Positions 28,343-37,394 of a DNA stretch of 64,000 bases are shown piece after piece. Position numbers and translations under genes: made by a program. Positions within the stretch are counted from its first letter, which is position 1. The number at the start of each line of letters is the position of its first letter. The DNA is from JAMZMI01 sp047632435 (lineage in GTDB: Bacteria; Bacteroidota; Bacteroidia; Cytophagales; Cyclobacteriaceae): the NCBI GenBank assembly GCA_047632435.1, contig JBLICU010000007.1, positions 1-64,000 of the forward strand, read 5' to 3'. The notes under the pieces are model-generated. The model had not been told where the DNA came from, searched no databases, and was given only the letters and a program-made list of their open reading frames with translations.

Positions 28343-29698
28343 ATGTCCACTTTTAAAAACCTTGCCTTATCAAATCCACTTCAAAATGCTCTTGATGATC
28401 TGGGGTTTGTAAAACCTACACCAGTTCAGATAGAGGCTTTTCCAATAATCCTTTCAGGAAAAGATATTGTAGGGATTTCCCAAACTGGTACAGGTAAGAC
28501 ATTTGCTTATCTACTTCCTATTCTTCGGGACTTAAAGTTTTCTAATCAGATTCATCCAAGAGTGCTCATCTTAGTGCCAACGCGAGAGCTTGTTTTGCAG
28601 GTAGTGGAGCAAATCAACAGCCTGACGAAATACTTGAATGTTAGAGCTCTGGGCATTTATGGTGGAGCAAACATCAACATGCAGAAGATTGCAGTGGCTC
28701 AAGGATGTGATATATTGGTTGCAACACCAGGCCGAATGTATGATCTCGTTTTGAGCAGAGATTTGCAGCTCAAGGAGATTAAAAAACTGGTCATTGATGA
28801 GGTAGATATAATGCTTGATCTCGGATTCAGATTTCAGCTGACTAATATTCTCGAATTACTTTCTGAGAAACGGCAGAACATCATGTTTTCTGCAACCATG
28901 ACTGAAGAAGTGGATGGATTGATTGATGGTTTCTTTTTCAATCCGGTAAAAATTTCCATAGCCTTAAGTGGTACACCTTTGGATAATATCGAACAGAAAT
29001 GTTATCCTGTTCCGAATTTTTATACCAAGGTAAATTTGCTCCTGCATCTTCTTGAGGATAAAAAAGAGTTTAGCAAAGTGCTTGTATTCGTTTCAAACAA
29101 GAAAAATGCTGATCGACTCTTTGCTGCAATGGAGGAGTCATTCGGATCAGAAACTTGCATCATACACTCCAATAAAACCCAGAATTATAGAATTCGATCC
29201 ATCCGACAATTCGATGGGGGAGTTAATAGAATTTTGGTAGCAACAGATGTCATGGCACGTGGTTTGGATTTGGACAAAATCAGCCATGTGATCAACTTTG
29301 ATACACCTGCTTTTCCTGAAAATTATATGCACCGGATAGGAAGAACCGGGAGGGCAGAAGAACTTGGAAGAACAATTTTATTTTATACCAAAGCAGAAGA
29401 GCCGGCCAAAGAAGCGATTGAGGCCTTGATGGTTTACAAAATTCCAACATTGGATTTTCCTAAAAATGTGGAAATTTCCAAAGAGCTCATCCCTGATGAA
29501 CGGCCCAAAGTGGTTGAGTTTGTCAGCCCTCACAAGAAGCGAAATCTTGATGGTGTCGGCCCTGCTTTTCATGAAAAGAAAGAGAAAAACAAAAAGACCA
29601 ATCAAGGAGGCTCCTATAGAAGAGAAATTGTGAAAAAATACAAAAAGCCAAGAACGCGCGGTGACAAAAACGCCAACATGAAAAAGAAGAAGAAGTAA
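28343..29698 (+). CDS. DEAD-box family ATP-dependent RNA helicase
   Basis: A 451-residue helicase with Q motif near FVKPTPVQIEAF, motif I SQTGTGKT, Ia PTRELVLQV, motif III SAT, motif V ARGLDLDK and motif VI HRIGRTGRA. Motif II reads DEVD rather than DEAD, a conservative variant. The last 70 residues are a lysine- and arginine-rich basic tail that should bind RNA, as in RhlE-type proteins. It is probably involved in ribosome assembly or mRNA turnover. Its transcript ends at the bidirectional terminator shared with tsf. Confidence 0.92.
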   Translation: MSTFKNLALSNPLQNALDDLGFVKPTPVQIEAFPIILSGKDIVGISQTGTGKTFAYLLPILRDLKFSNQIHPRVLILVPTRELVLQVVEQINSLTKYLNVRALGIYGGANINMQKIAVAQGCDILVATPGRMYDLVLSRDLQLKEIKKLVIDEVDIMLDLGFRFQLTNILELLSEKRQNIMFSATMTEEVDGLIDGFFFNPVKISIALSGTPLDNIEQKCYPVPNFYTKVNLLLHLLEDKKEFSKVLVFVSNKKNADRLFAAMEESFGSETCIIHSNKTQNYRIRSIRQFDGGVNRILVATDVMARGLDLDKISHVINFDTPAFPENYMHRIGRTGRAEELGRTILFYTKAEEPAKEAIEALMVYKIPTLDFPKNVEISKELIPDERPKVVEFVSPHKKRNLDGVGPAFHEKKEKNKKTNQGGSYRREIVKKYKKPRTRGDKNANMKKKKK

Positions 29699-29726
29699 TA
29701 GCTCATCTCGTTTTTCTACAAAGCAC

Positions 29727-29760
29727 AAAAAAACCCAGACTTTTACATTTGGGTTTTTTA
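29727..29760. terminator. Bidirectional intrinsic terminator
   Basis: AAAAAAACCCA pairs with TGGGTTTTTT around a short loop, with A and T tracts on both sides. It separates the convergent helicase and tsf transcripts and can serve both. Confidence 0.85.
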
Positions 29761-29783
29761 ACTCAATTCGTACTAAAATCGGA

Positions 29784-30614
29784 TTAACCGATAGAAATTC
29801 TTTTAAATGCAGATACAGTCAAACCTTTAGAAACTGAATCAAGGTATTGCTCCACAGTTACAGAGCCATCTTTTACAAATGACTGACTGAGAAGTGTATT
29901 GTCCTTGAAGAATTTAGCCAATTTACCTTGAGCGATTCTTTCAATCATTGCTTCAGGCTTGCCTTCTTCTCTTGCCTGTCCTTTACCTACTTCAATTTCC
30001 TGCTCTACGATAGCTGAATCAACACCGTCTTTATCAACAGCGACAGGATTCATTGCAGCGATTTGCATGGCTACATCTTTTCCTGCGCCTATAACATCAC
30101 TACCATTGGTGTTTTTTAGAGCAACGAGTACACCTAATTTTCCATTTGAGTGGATGTAAGGAACAACAGCATCACCAGAGACCATGTCGTAAGCTGAAAT
30201 CTCAAGTTTTTCACCAATTTTCCCAGTGTTTTCTATGATCTTCTCACCTAAGGTAATGTCACCAGTTTGGATAGCCTTGATACCGTCGATATCTGCCGGC
30301 TGGTTAGCAAATGCTAAATCAGCAATTTCGTTGGCCAATTCAAGGAATCCTTCGTTTTTGGCCACAAAATCAGTTTCACAAGTGAATGCAATAACCATCC
30401 CTTTGGTGCCATCAGCACTTGTACGAGTTACAACTATACCTTCTGTAGTTTCTCTATCTGCTCTTGACGCAGATACTTTTTGACCTTTTTTTCTAAGCAA
30501 TTCAATTGCCTTATCGAAATCACCTTCAGCTTCTACCAAAGCTTTTTTGCAGTCCATCATGCCTGCACCGGTCATTTGTCTTAGTTTGTTTACGTCTTGA
30601 GCAGTAATAGCCAT
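29784..30614 (-). CDS. tsf: Translation elongation factor Ts
   Basis: A 276-residue nucleotide exchange factor for EF-Tu. The N-terminal UBA-like module (VNKLRQMTGAGMMDCKKALVE) and the conserved TDFVAKNEGF segment with the EF-Tu-contacting Asp-Phe are present, followed by the core domain (MQIAAMNP). It is the last gene of the rplM-rpsI-rpsB-tsf operon and ends at the bidirectional terminator. Confidence 0.97.
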   Translation of the reverse strand: MAITAQDVNKLRQMTGAGMMDCKKALVEAEGDFDKAIELLRKKGQKVSASRADRETTEGIVVTRTSADGTKGMVIAFTCETDFVAKNEGFLELANEIADLAFANQPADIDGIKAIQTGDITLGEKIIENTGKIGEKLEISAYDMVSGDAVVPYIHSNGKLGVLVALKNTNGSDVIGAGKDVAMQIAAMNPVAVDKDGVDSAIVEQEIEVGKGQAREEGKPEAMIERIAQGKLAKFFKDNTLLSQSFVKDGSVTVEQYLDSVSKGLTVSAFKRISIG

Positions 30615-30655
30615 TTTGATATGTTTTGTTAATTAGAATCGTGTTTTAACAAAAA

Positions 30656-30699
30656 TTGAACATCCTCCCACCGAAAATCGGAACAGGATTGATGTTCAA
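30656..30699 (-). terminator. Stem-loop between rpsB and tsf (possible attenuator)
   Basis: On the minus strand TTGAACATC pairs with GATGTTCAA, enclosing a second small hairpin CCGATTTTCGG, and is followed by TTTTTG. It sits in the 113-base gap between rpsB and tsf. It could lower read-through into tsf or act as a processing site; the loop is large, so efficiency as a terminator is doubtful. Confidence 0.5.
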
Positions 30700-30727
30700 C
30701 TTTTAATACTTTGCATTGGAAAAGAGC

Positions 30728-31486
30728 TTAAACTTTTTGCTCGTCTACCTCTTTTTTTGCTTTTTCTTCTTCCTGAACGGCCATGTCAGCCTTGTCCTTC
30801 TTTCTCTCATTGAGACCTTCTTCAGCCGCTTTCAAAATGTAATCAGTAATAATACTGATTGATTTGTAAGCATCATCGTTTCCAGGTATCGGAAAATCAA
30901 CTTCAGTTGGATCTGAGTTAGTATCTACCAAAGCGTAAACAGGAATATTTAGTTTGTGAGCTTCAGAAACTGCAATGTGCTCTCTTTTTATATCGATGAT
31001 AAAAAGGGCAGCAGGCAGTCTGTTAAGATCAGCGATTCCGCCAAGTACTCTTTCCAGCTTTTCTTTCTCTCTTGTGATCATCAATCGCTCTCTTTTCGCA
31101 AGGTTCAAGTAAGCCTCATCTTTCATGAGCTTATCAATACCTGCCATTTTCTTAAGAGATTTCCTGATAGTAGCAAAATTTGTCAACATTCCACCCAACC
31201 ATCTTTCAGTTACGAAAGGCATGTTAAGGGTTTTTGCTGCAGTTTCTACTACATCTTTCGCTTGTTTCTTAGTCGCCACGAACATCACTTTTCTGCCTGA
31301 TCTGATGATTGACTGAAGTCCCAATGCGGCTTCTTCTAGGCAAGTGATGGTTTTATTTAAATCTATAATGTGAATGCCATTCTTCTCCATGAAAATATAT
31401 GGAGCCATTTGCGGATTCCATTTTCTGGTAAGGTGTCCAAAATGAACACCAGCATCCAATAAATCTTTATATTCAATTTTTTGCAT
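30728..31486 (-). CDS. rpsB: 30S ribosomal protein S2
   Basis: A 252-residue protein with the S2 signatures DLLDAGVHFGHLTRKWNPQM and PVYALVDTNSDPTEVDFPIP, and the ERWLGGMLTNFATIRKS segment. The C-terminal tail is lysine- and glutamate-rich. It lies 12 bases after rpsI in the standard order. Confidence 0.98.
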   Translation of the reverse strand: MQKIEYKDLLDAGVHFGHLTRKWNPQMAPYIFMEKNGIHIIDLNKTITCLEEAALGLQSIIRSGRKVMFVATKKQAKDVVETAAKTLNMPFVTERWLGGMLTNFATIRKSLKKMAGIDKLMKDEAYLNLAKRERLMITREKEKLERVLGGIADLNRLPAALFIIDIKREHIAVSEAHKLNIPVYALVDTNSDPTEVDFPIPGNDDAYKSISIITDYILKAAEEGLNERKKDKADMAVQEEEKAKKEVDEQKV

Positions 31487-31498
31487 CGTTCTGAAATC

Positions 31499-31885
31499 TT
31501 AACGTTTACTGAATTGGAATTTTCTTCTTGCTTTTCTTCTCCCTGGCTTCTTACGCTCAACCATTCTAGGATCTCTTGTCATAAAACCTTCTTTTTTCAA
31601 AGCTGGTTTGTTGTCAGGATCCAACACAACAAGCGCTCTTGATATAGCCAAACGAACAGCTTCAGCTTGACCTTTTGGTCCGCCACCATCAACGTTTATA
31701 TCAATATCAAAATTCCCATCCACATCAAGTGTTTCAAGAGGTTGCTTCACGATTAGTTGAAGAATTTCTGAAGGAAAATAGATGTTAAGTTCTTTCTCGT
31801 TAACACTGATTTTTCCTTTTCCGGGCTGGAGGTAGACTCTGGCTACTGCCGTTTTCCTTCTTCCTATGGTATTAATAGTATCCAT
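31499..31885 (-). CDS. rpsI: 30S ribosomal protein S9
   Basis: A 128-residue protein of normal length. It has the GRRKTAVARVYLQPGKG start, the GGGPKGQAEAVRLAISRAL core and the basic C-terminus RKKPGRRKARRKFQFSKR that reaches the P-site tRNA. It is five bases from rplM. Confidence 0.98.
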   Translation of the reverse strand: MDTINTIGRRKTAVARVYLQPGKGKISVNEKELNIYFPSEILQLIVKQPLETLDVDGNFDIDINVDGGGPKGQAEAVRLAISRALVVLDPDNKPALKKEGFMTRDPRMVERKKPGRRKARRKFQFSKR

Positions 31886-31890
31886 TCAGA

Positions 31891-32334
31891 TTAAAGTTTT
31901 ACTTCTTTAGGTTGTTGTGCTTCATGCGGATGCTCAGAACCGGCATACACATATAAATTCTTATAAATCGCGTCACCTAGTATTGATTTAGGTAACATAC
32001 CTCTTACAGCTTTCTCTATAAGAATAGTTGAAGATTTCGCCTTCACCTCAATAGGTGTAGCAATTCTTTGTCCTCCAGGATATCCTGTGTGTCGCACGTA
32101 TTGCTTTTCAGTCCACTTGTTACCAGTTAGTCTGATTTTGTCAGAGTTAATAACAATGACATTGTCTCCGCAATCTACGTTAGGAGTGTAGCCAGGCTTT
32201 TTCTTCCCTCTAATGATTTTAGCTACCTCACTTGCTAGTCTACCTAAAACTCGAGCGTCCGCATCTACGACCACCCAATTTTTCTGTACAGTAGCTTTGT
32301 TTAATGATACTGTTTTAAAGCTTAAAGTATCCAA
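31891..32334 (-). CDS. rplM: 50S ribosomal protein L13
   Basis: A 147-residue protein with the family motifs WVVVDADARVLGRLASEVA, RGKKKPGYTPNVDCGD and the HTGYPGG loop. It is the first gene of the ribosomal operon, with a good promoter and a small leader hairpin directly upstream. Confidence 0.98.
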   Translation of the reverse strand: MDTLSFKTVSLNKATVQKNWVVVDADARVLGRLASEVAKIIRGKKKPGYTPNVDCGDNVIVINSDKIRLTGNKWTEKQYVRHTGYPGGQRIATPIEVKAKSSTILIEKAVRGMLPKSILGDAIYKNLYVYAGSEHPHEAQQPKEVKL

Positions 32335-32364
32335 TGTTTTTTTGTTTAAATGATTATTTCCTTA

Positions 32365-32380
32365 CCCTTCGCGAAAAGGG
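32365..32380 (-). promoter_or_regulatory. Hairpin in the rplM leader
   Basis: CCCTT pairs with AAGGG around a six-base loop, between the promoter and the rplM start. It is small but placed where a ribosomal-protein autoregulatory leader would be. It does not have a T tract, so it is not a terminator. Confidence 0.4.
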
Positions 32381-32383
32381 ACA

Positions 32384-32414
32384 CAAAAATAGAATTTTAG
32401 TTTTGTAATAACAA
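32384..32414 (-). promoter_or_regulatory. Promoter of the rplM-rpsI-rpsB-tsf operon
   Basis: On the minus strand TTG (32412-32414), a 20-base spacer and TATTTTTG (32384-32391) match the Bacteroidota TTG / TAnnTTTG sigma-A promoter. Transcription would begin some 45 bases upstream of the rplM start. Confidence 0.7.
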
Positions 32415-32432
32415 GGCTGTTTGGCGATTATA

Positions 32433-33173
32433 TCAAAGGTTTTTTCTGAGCTGTATTATAAGCACTGCGAAATCTTTCGGATATGGTGCATCTAAAGTGA
32501 TGATATCGTCTGTGTTAGCCTCAAAGTCCTTAAATGAAATACTTGCTGCATGTAGGGCTACTCTCTGAATTAGCGGTTGTTCCTCTGTTTCTTTAGCCAA
32601 TTTGAATTTTTTCTTAACAGAAGAAAGGTAAATAAGGTCTCCTCCATAAATAGGATCACAGGCAATTGGAGCCTTGTGAAAGGCCAAGTGCACACGTATC
32701 TGGTGTAATCTACCGGAAACGGGAAAGCATTTCACCATGGTGGTGTTTTTGAAATGCTCCAGTGTGGAAATGAGCGTAAGAGAGGGCTTCCCGTCCGTGA
32801 AATCCACACGTGATTTGCTGTTGGATGAATAGATGGGTTGATCTGCTTCAACATCTTTAAAATCGTGGATACCATTTAATACGGCATGATAGATTTTCTT
32901 TACCTGCCGCTTTTCCAAACTCATGGCGAAATGTCTGTAAGCTTCGGGGTGTTTGGCAATGACCAAAGCTCCGGATGTTTCTTTATCTAGTCGGTGGCAT
33001 ACCTGAGCATCTGCATGGTATGATTTAGCCAGCGCTAATATGTTTTGATTGTCATTCCTATCCTCGAGAGTTGAGACGTAGGGTGGTTTATTAATGACTA
33101 TATAATTTGGGTTTTCAAAAAGTATGAGGTCTTTAAAATCTATCCGGCCTTTATTCTTCATCGTCATCTTCAT
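32433..33173 (-). CDS. RluA-family pseudouridine synthase
   Basis: A 246-residue RNA-modifying enzyme. The catalytic motif VCHRLDKETSGALVIAK carries the Asp that attacks uridine. PVSGRLHQIRVHLAF and DPIYGGD are also typical of the RluA group. There is no N-terminal S4 domain, so it is a short form; rRNA or tRNA target unknown. Three nearby ATGs (33173, 33167, 33161) could serve as start, and all overlap the end of the histidine kinase gene, which implies coupled translation. Confidence 0.9.
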   Translation of the reverse strand: MKMTMKNKGRIDFKDLILFENPNYIVINKPPYVSTLEDRNDNQNILALAKSYHADAQVCHRLDKETSGALVIAKHPEAYRHFAMSLEKRQVKKIYHAVLNGIHDFKDVEADQPIYSSNSKSRVDFTDGKPSLTLISTLEHFKNTTMVKCFPVSGRLHQIRVHLAFHKAPIACDPIYGGDLIYLSSVKKKFKLAKETEEQPLIQRVALHAASISFKDFEANTDDIITLDAPYPKDFAVLIIQLRKNL

Positions 33174-34224
33174 GGATAAACCGATGAGCTACCGGTTTTC
33201 CTTTTTTCAGCGCAAAGCTAAAGACTGATCCTTTCCTAAATTCACTTTCTACAATTACTTTAGAATTGTGAGCTTCCATTACGTGTTTAACTATAGACAA
33301 TCCTAGCCCAGTACCCCCTTTTTCCTTAGAACGGGATTTGTCTACCCTGTAGAATCGTTCAAAGATTCTCCCGAGATCCTCTGGAGGAATTCCAAGTCCA
33401 TTGTCTTTTATATTTGTAATGATCTGATTATTTTCTTCTGTAAAAGAGACATTTATTTTACCCCCTTTTCGAGTGTATTTGATCGCATTGGAGATCAGAT
33501 TGGTGAGTACTTGGTAAATACGCTGGTAATCTGCGTGAACAAAATGTTTCTCATTTTCATTTTTGATTTTGAAAGAGATTTCCTTTTTTTCTGCTTTATC
33601 ATCCAGCTGATCATGAATTTCTTTACACAATTGCACGATATCAAAATATTCAAAATGCATTTTGATTTCTCCTGTTTCCATTTGGGAGATGGTCAATAAT
33701 TCCTGCACTAATATGTCTAGTCCGTCCAAACTTTTGGCGGCTTTCTTTAGAAATTTTATGCGCACACTTTTGTCTTCCACAGCACCATCCAGCAGGGTAT
33801 GCACGAACCCTTGTGCAGAGAAAATAGGGGTTTTCAATTCATGTGATACATCTGCCATGAATTCTCTACGAAAAGCTTCTTGTTGTTTTAATTCAGTAAT
33901 TTCTAATTGCTTTTGTTCTGCGTAATCGTAAATTTCCTTATTTACTTTTTTCAAAGGGTTAAAAGATGATTTGGCAGAAGGACTTGTGAGAAATGATAGA
34001 TCCTGATCCTTTATGTTATCCAAAGCGTCAAAAATGGCGTTGATCTGTCGAAAGAAAATGAACTCTAGTGTGATTCTAATAAATATGTAGGATGTTGAAA
34101 ATGAAAGAAAGAATGCAATTCCTATAGCAACATCATTGACAGATTCAACCATAGAAATAAAGGCGGTAGTTATAGCTGAAATCAGAACTGCCAATAAAAG
34201 AGAAATGCCCCGCGAATTAATCAT
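33151..34224 (-). CDS. Sensor histidine kinase, PhoR/WalK-like
   Basis: A 357-residue membrane kinase. Two N-terminal helices (residues about 7-25 and 32-58) flank only a few residues, so there is almost no periplasmic sensor. A HAMP-like linker follows. The H box ADVSHELKTP has the phospho-accepting His at residue 128. The ATP site has the N box NLISNAIKYTR, DNGLGIPPED and GTGLGLSIVKHV. The C-terminus is acidic (EDDDEE). The cognate regulator lies four bases upstream. The lack of an extracellular domain suggests it senses membrane state or a partner protein. Confidence 0.92.
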   Translation of the reverse strand: MINSRGISLLLAVLISAITTAFISMVESVNDVAIGIAFFLSFSTSYIFIRITLEFIFFRQINAIFDALDNIKDQDLSFLTSPSAKSSFNPLKKVNKEIYDYAEQKQLEITELKQQEAFRREFMADVSHELKTPIFSAQGFVHTLLDGAVEDKSVRIKFLKKAAKSLDGLDILVQELLTISQMETGEIKMHFEYFDIVQLCKEIHDQLDDKAEKKEISFKIKNENEKHFVHADYQRIYQVLTNLISNAIKYTRKGGKINVSFTEENNQIITNIKDNGLGIPPEDLGRIFERFYRVDKSRSKEKGGTGLGLSIVKHVMEAHNSKVIVESEFRKGSVFSFALKKGKPVAHRFIHEDDDEE

Positions 34225-34228
34225 TGAC

Positions 34229-34915
34229 TCAGTTTACTTCGAATTTGTAGCCGACTCCCTTAACTGTAGAAATGAATCCTTCTCCTATTTTCTCACGCAC
34301 TTTTCTAATATGAACATCAACTGTCCTGGCAAGCACATAAACGTCTGTTCCCCATATATTTTGAAGCAGTTCGTCACGGCTAAAAACTTTCCCAGGATTT
34401 GAGGCAAGGAAATATAGTAGCTCAAATTCTTTCTTTGGAAGATTAATTTTTTCGTCACTGGCTATCACTGTGTAAGATGATCGGTCAATGATGAGGTTGG
34501 TCACCTCGACTTTATGTGATTCTTTTTTCTTTTTTGATTCTCTTCTGAAGAGTGCATTGATCCTGCTTATAAGTGCCCGAGGCTTAATAGGTTTTGTGAT
34601 GTAATCATCAGCGCCCATATCAAAGGCTGCCACTTCTGAGTATTCCTCTGAGCGGGCGGTAAGGAATATGACAAATGTATTGATCAACTCTGGTATTTCT
34701 CGTACCTGACGACACGTTTCCACACCGTCTTGTTTAGGCATCATGATGTCCAGAATAATTAAATCCGGAATAAATGATCTGGCGATATCTACTCCTTTGA
34801 TTCCGTCGATAGCTGTTTTCACATCATATCCTTCTTTGATCAGATTGTATTTTAAGAGCTCCAGTATATCTGGCTCATCATCAACAATTAAGATTTTTTG
34901 GTTTTGCTTGGCCAT
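34229..34915 (-). CDS. Response regulator, OmpR/PhoB family
   Basis: A 228-residue transcription factor. The receiver has the acidic pocket VDDEPDI, the phosphorylation site Asp56 in LIILDIMMPKQDG and the conserved Lys in ITKPIKPRAL. The C-terminal winged helix (KEFELLYFLASNPGKVFSRD, TVDVHIRKVREKIG) binds DNA. With the kinase just downstream it forms the PhoRB/WalRK-like pair common in Bacteroidota. The genes it controls cannot be told from the window. Confidence 0.94.
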   Translation of the reverse strand: MAKQNQKILIVDDEPDILELLKYNLIKEGYDVKTAIDGIKGVDIARSFIPDLIILDIMMPKQDGVETCRQVREIPELINTFVIFLTARSEEYSEVAAFDMGADDYITKPIKPRALISRINALFRRESKKKKESHKVEVTNLIIDRSSYTVIASDEKINLPKKEFELLYFLASNPGKVFSRDELLQNIWGTDVYVLARTVDVHIRKVREKIGEGFISTVKGVGYKFEVN

Positions 34916-35086
34916 TGTTTTGACTTTGGAGATAATGCTGAGTTAATGAAAAATTTACTTGGGATTAATAGTTCTGTAATTATCACCTTTAAAAAACCGA
35001 TTAACCGTAATCCAGTTTGATATTATTCAAATTTAAGTAGAAATCAATTTCAAGAGTAAAAGGTAACAATTTGTTAATTACCAAAA

Positions 35087-36103
35087 TTATTTACCGTACA
35101 ACTCCTTTAAATTTTCAATCATCAGCATCAAGTCGGAATCATATTGATTATAAATGGATGTCAATGTATCTTCCTGAGAATGATATCTCATAAAGGACAT
35201 AAAATAAGCATTATTTGGTTTTGTTTTTTCAAACAAACCATAATATCGCTGATTAAAAAATGAAACAGTGTCTATTGATTCGACTATTTCATTGATGGTT
35301 TTTTCCTTGAGCGTTTTTTTGATAGCATCAGGTTGCTCAGCCATGTGACTATAGAGACTATCCAGAATTTGCGCTCCTTTCAGAACATGTGCAGTGAGTC
35401 TTTTTCCATCAAGCGATTCTTCATAATATTCCTGAAGTATCAAGTGATCTTCCCCATGTTTTTGCTTGAGGTAAATGACAGCCCCTTGCTCTCCAATGAA
35501 TGAGGCAAGATTTTCATTGAATTCAATCTCATTTTTCACAAAAATGGTGGCATGTGTCAACTCATGGATAATTACTTCTGCCAGTGCGCCATCACTTCTA
35601 TTGAGCATATCCGACAGGATAGGGTCATTTAGTATCCCAAGTGTAGACCAGCCTCCCACAGGCCTGATACGTGCATCATACCCAAGCTGCTCCAATTTTT
35701 CTTTTTCCAGTTTGGCTTTCTCCAAATCAAAAAATCCTTTGTATGGCATGCTGCCCAAAAATGGATAATACCAGGTGTAAGCTTTCAACTCATATGGTTC
35801 ACAGGCTGAGAGGTTCCATAATATTGTTTTCCCTTTCTGATCATACATGGTCGTGTAATTATCAGATTGGTTGAGTTTCAAATCATTCATAGCAAATATT
35901 CTCACTTCTTTCGCAAGCGTCAGTTTTTGCTTGAGTGAGTCAGGGAATGAGGGGTCTTCTAAAAATGTGTCGATGGGTTTTGCATTTCTTATCACTTCTA
36001 TTTGACCTTTGGCCTGGTTTATACCATAAAGGATGAAGCTCCACTGCCAAATAATTAGCATCAACAATATTGTAATGGTACCAACCCAGATTTTTTTAAA
36101 CAT
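35087..36103 (-). CDS. Putative aminopeptidase (PF10023-type zinc metallopeptidase)
   Basis: A 338-residue membrane-anchored protein with one N-terminal helix (WVGTITILLMLIIWQWSF) and a zinc-binding HExxH site in VIIHELTHATIF. The downstream FNENLASFIGEQGA supplies the third ligand Glu. This matches the putative aminopeptidase family of Bacteroidota and Proteobacteria. ATG 36103 is chosen over the TTG at 36127 because the hydrophobic anchor follows it at normal distance. Substrate unknown. Confidence 0.82.
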   Translation of the reverse strand: MFKKIWVGTITILLMLIIWQWSFILYGINQAKGQIEVIRNAKPIDTFLEDPSFPDSLKQKLTLAKEVRIFAMNDLKLNQSDNYTTMYDQKGKTILWNLSACEPYELKAYTWYYPFLGSMPYKGFFDLEKAKLEKEKLEQLGYDARIRPVGGWSTLGILNDPILSDMLNRSDGALAEVIIHELTHATIFVKNEIEFNENLASFIGEQGAVIYLKQKHGEDHLILQEYYEESLDGKRLTAHVLKGAQILDSLYSHMAEQPDAIKKTLKEKTINEIVESIDTVSFFNQRYYGLFEKTKPNNAYFMSFMRYHSQEDTLTSIYNQYDSDLMLMIENLKELYGK

Positions 36104-36280
36104 ATATGTTCTAAAATGATTGTTCAAAATAAAGCGTAATTCAGCAAGATGACTTATATTTATTTTTAGCGCAAAGCGGTATTTTTGTTTTTATCTTATC
36201 AGGTAGCAAATTTTTGAATTTGCTTTATGATAAAAATATTAGTCTTATTAATTATTTTACTAAAATATTTAGCAATTCAC

Positions 36281-36310
36281 TTTTATTTAAAGTTAATGCA
36301 GCTAATTTTG
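36281..36310 (+). promoter_or_regulatory. Candidate recA promoter
   Basis: TAATTTTG (36303-36310) fits the -7 consensus TAnnTTTG. A T-rich TTTT at 36281-36284 lies 18 bases upstream in place of TTTG. Transcription would start about 30 bases before the recA ATG. Confidence 0.4.
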
Positions 36311-36347
36311 TTTGATAAATATTCAATAATCCCTAATCATCTCACTC

Positions 36348-37394
36348 ATGGCAGACAAGAATGAAAAACTAAAAGCACTCCAATTAACAATCGATAAATT
36401 GGAAAAGACCTATGGGAAAGGAACCATCATGAAACTCAGCGACAACAAAGTTGTGGATATTCCGGTAATCTCTACAGGCTCACTTGGTTTGGATATGGCG
36501 CTAGGTGTTGGCGGAATTCCAAGAGGTAGGGTGATTGAGATTTATGGCCCGGAATCATCAGGTAAAACGACCCTTGCCATGCATTGCATCGCTGAAGCCC
36601 AAAAGAAAGGTGGCTTGGCGGCAATCATTGATGCGGAACATGCTTTTGACAAGTCGTATGCTGAGAAATTAGGAATTGATACTGAAAACTTACTCATCTC
36701 CCAGCCTGACAATGGCGAGCAGGCTTTGGAAATTGCGGAACATTTGATTCGCTCTGGAGCTATTGACATCATTGTGATTGACTCAGTGGCTGCTTTGGTT
36801 CCAAGAGCTGAATTGGAAGGTGAAATGGGTGATAGCAAAATGGGTCTTCAAGCGAGATTGATGTCTCAGGCATTGAGAAAATTGACTGGAGCGATCAATA
36901 AAAGTGGTTGTTCGTGCATCTTCATCAACCAACTTCGTGAGAAGATCGGTGTGATGTTTGGTAATCCAGAAACAACAACTGGAGGAAATGCTTTGAAATT
37001 TTACGCATCTGTAAGATTGGATATCCGAAGAATTGGTCAGATCAAAGAAAGTGCCGACAACATAATGGGTAATCGTACCAGGGTAAAAGTGGTGAAGAAC
37101 AAAGTAGCCCCTCCATTCAAGGTAGTTGAATTCGATATTATGTATGGCCGTGGCATCAGCAAGTCTGGTGAGATAGTGGATATTGGTGTGGAACTGGAAG
37201 TGATAAAAAAATCAGGTTCATGGTTTTCCTACAATGACAACAAACTTGGTCAGGGACGGGATTTCGTTAAACAACTGCTTGAAGATAATCCTGAATTGAT
37301 GGAGGAGCTTGAAGTCAAAATCAAGGCTAAAATTAGTGGGTTAGTGAGTGGAGTTTCGGAAGTGATCAAGGAAGATATAAGCGAAGCAAATTAA
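36348..37394 (+). CDS. recA: Recombinase RecA
   Basis: A 348-residue recombinase of normal length. Walker A is GPESSGKTT, Walker B IIVIDSVAALVP, and the L2 region follows from the FINQLREKIGVMFGNPETTT segment; KMGLQARLMSQALRKLT is nearly invariant. It catalyses strand exchange and LexA cleavage. It is monocistronic, with about 220 AT-rich bases upstream and no SOS box that I can recognise. Confidence 0.98.
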   Translation: MADKNEKLKALQLTIDKLEKTYGKGTIMKLSDNKVVDIPVISTGSLGLDMALGVGGIPRGRVIEIYGPESSGKTTLAMHCIAEAQKKGGLAAIIDAEHAFDKSYAEKLGIDTENLLISQPDNGEQALEIAEHLIRSGAIDIIVIDSVAALVPRAELEGEMGDSKMGLQARLMSQALRKLTGAINKSGCSCIFINQLREKIGVMFGNPETTTGGNALKFYASVRLDIRRIGQIKESADNIMGNRTRVKVVKNKVAPPFKVVEFDIMYGRGISKSGEIVDIGVELEVIKKSGSWFSYNDNKLGQGRDFVKQLLEDNPELMEELEVKIKAKISGLVSGVSEVIKEDISEAN

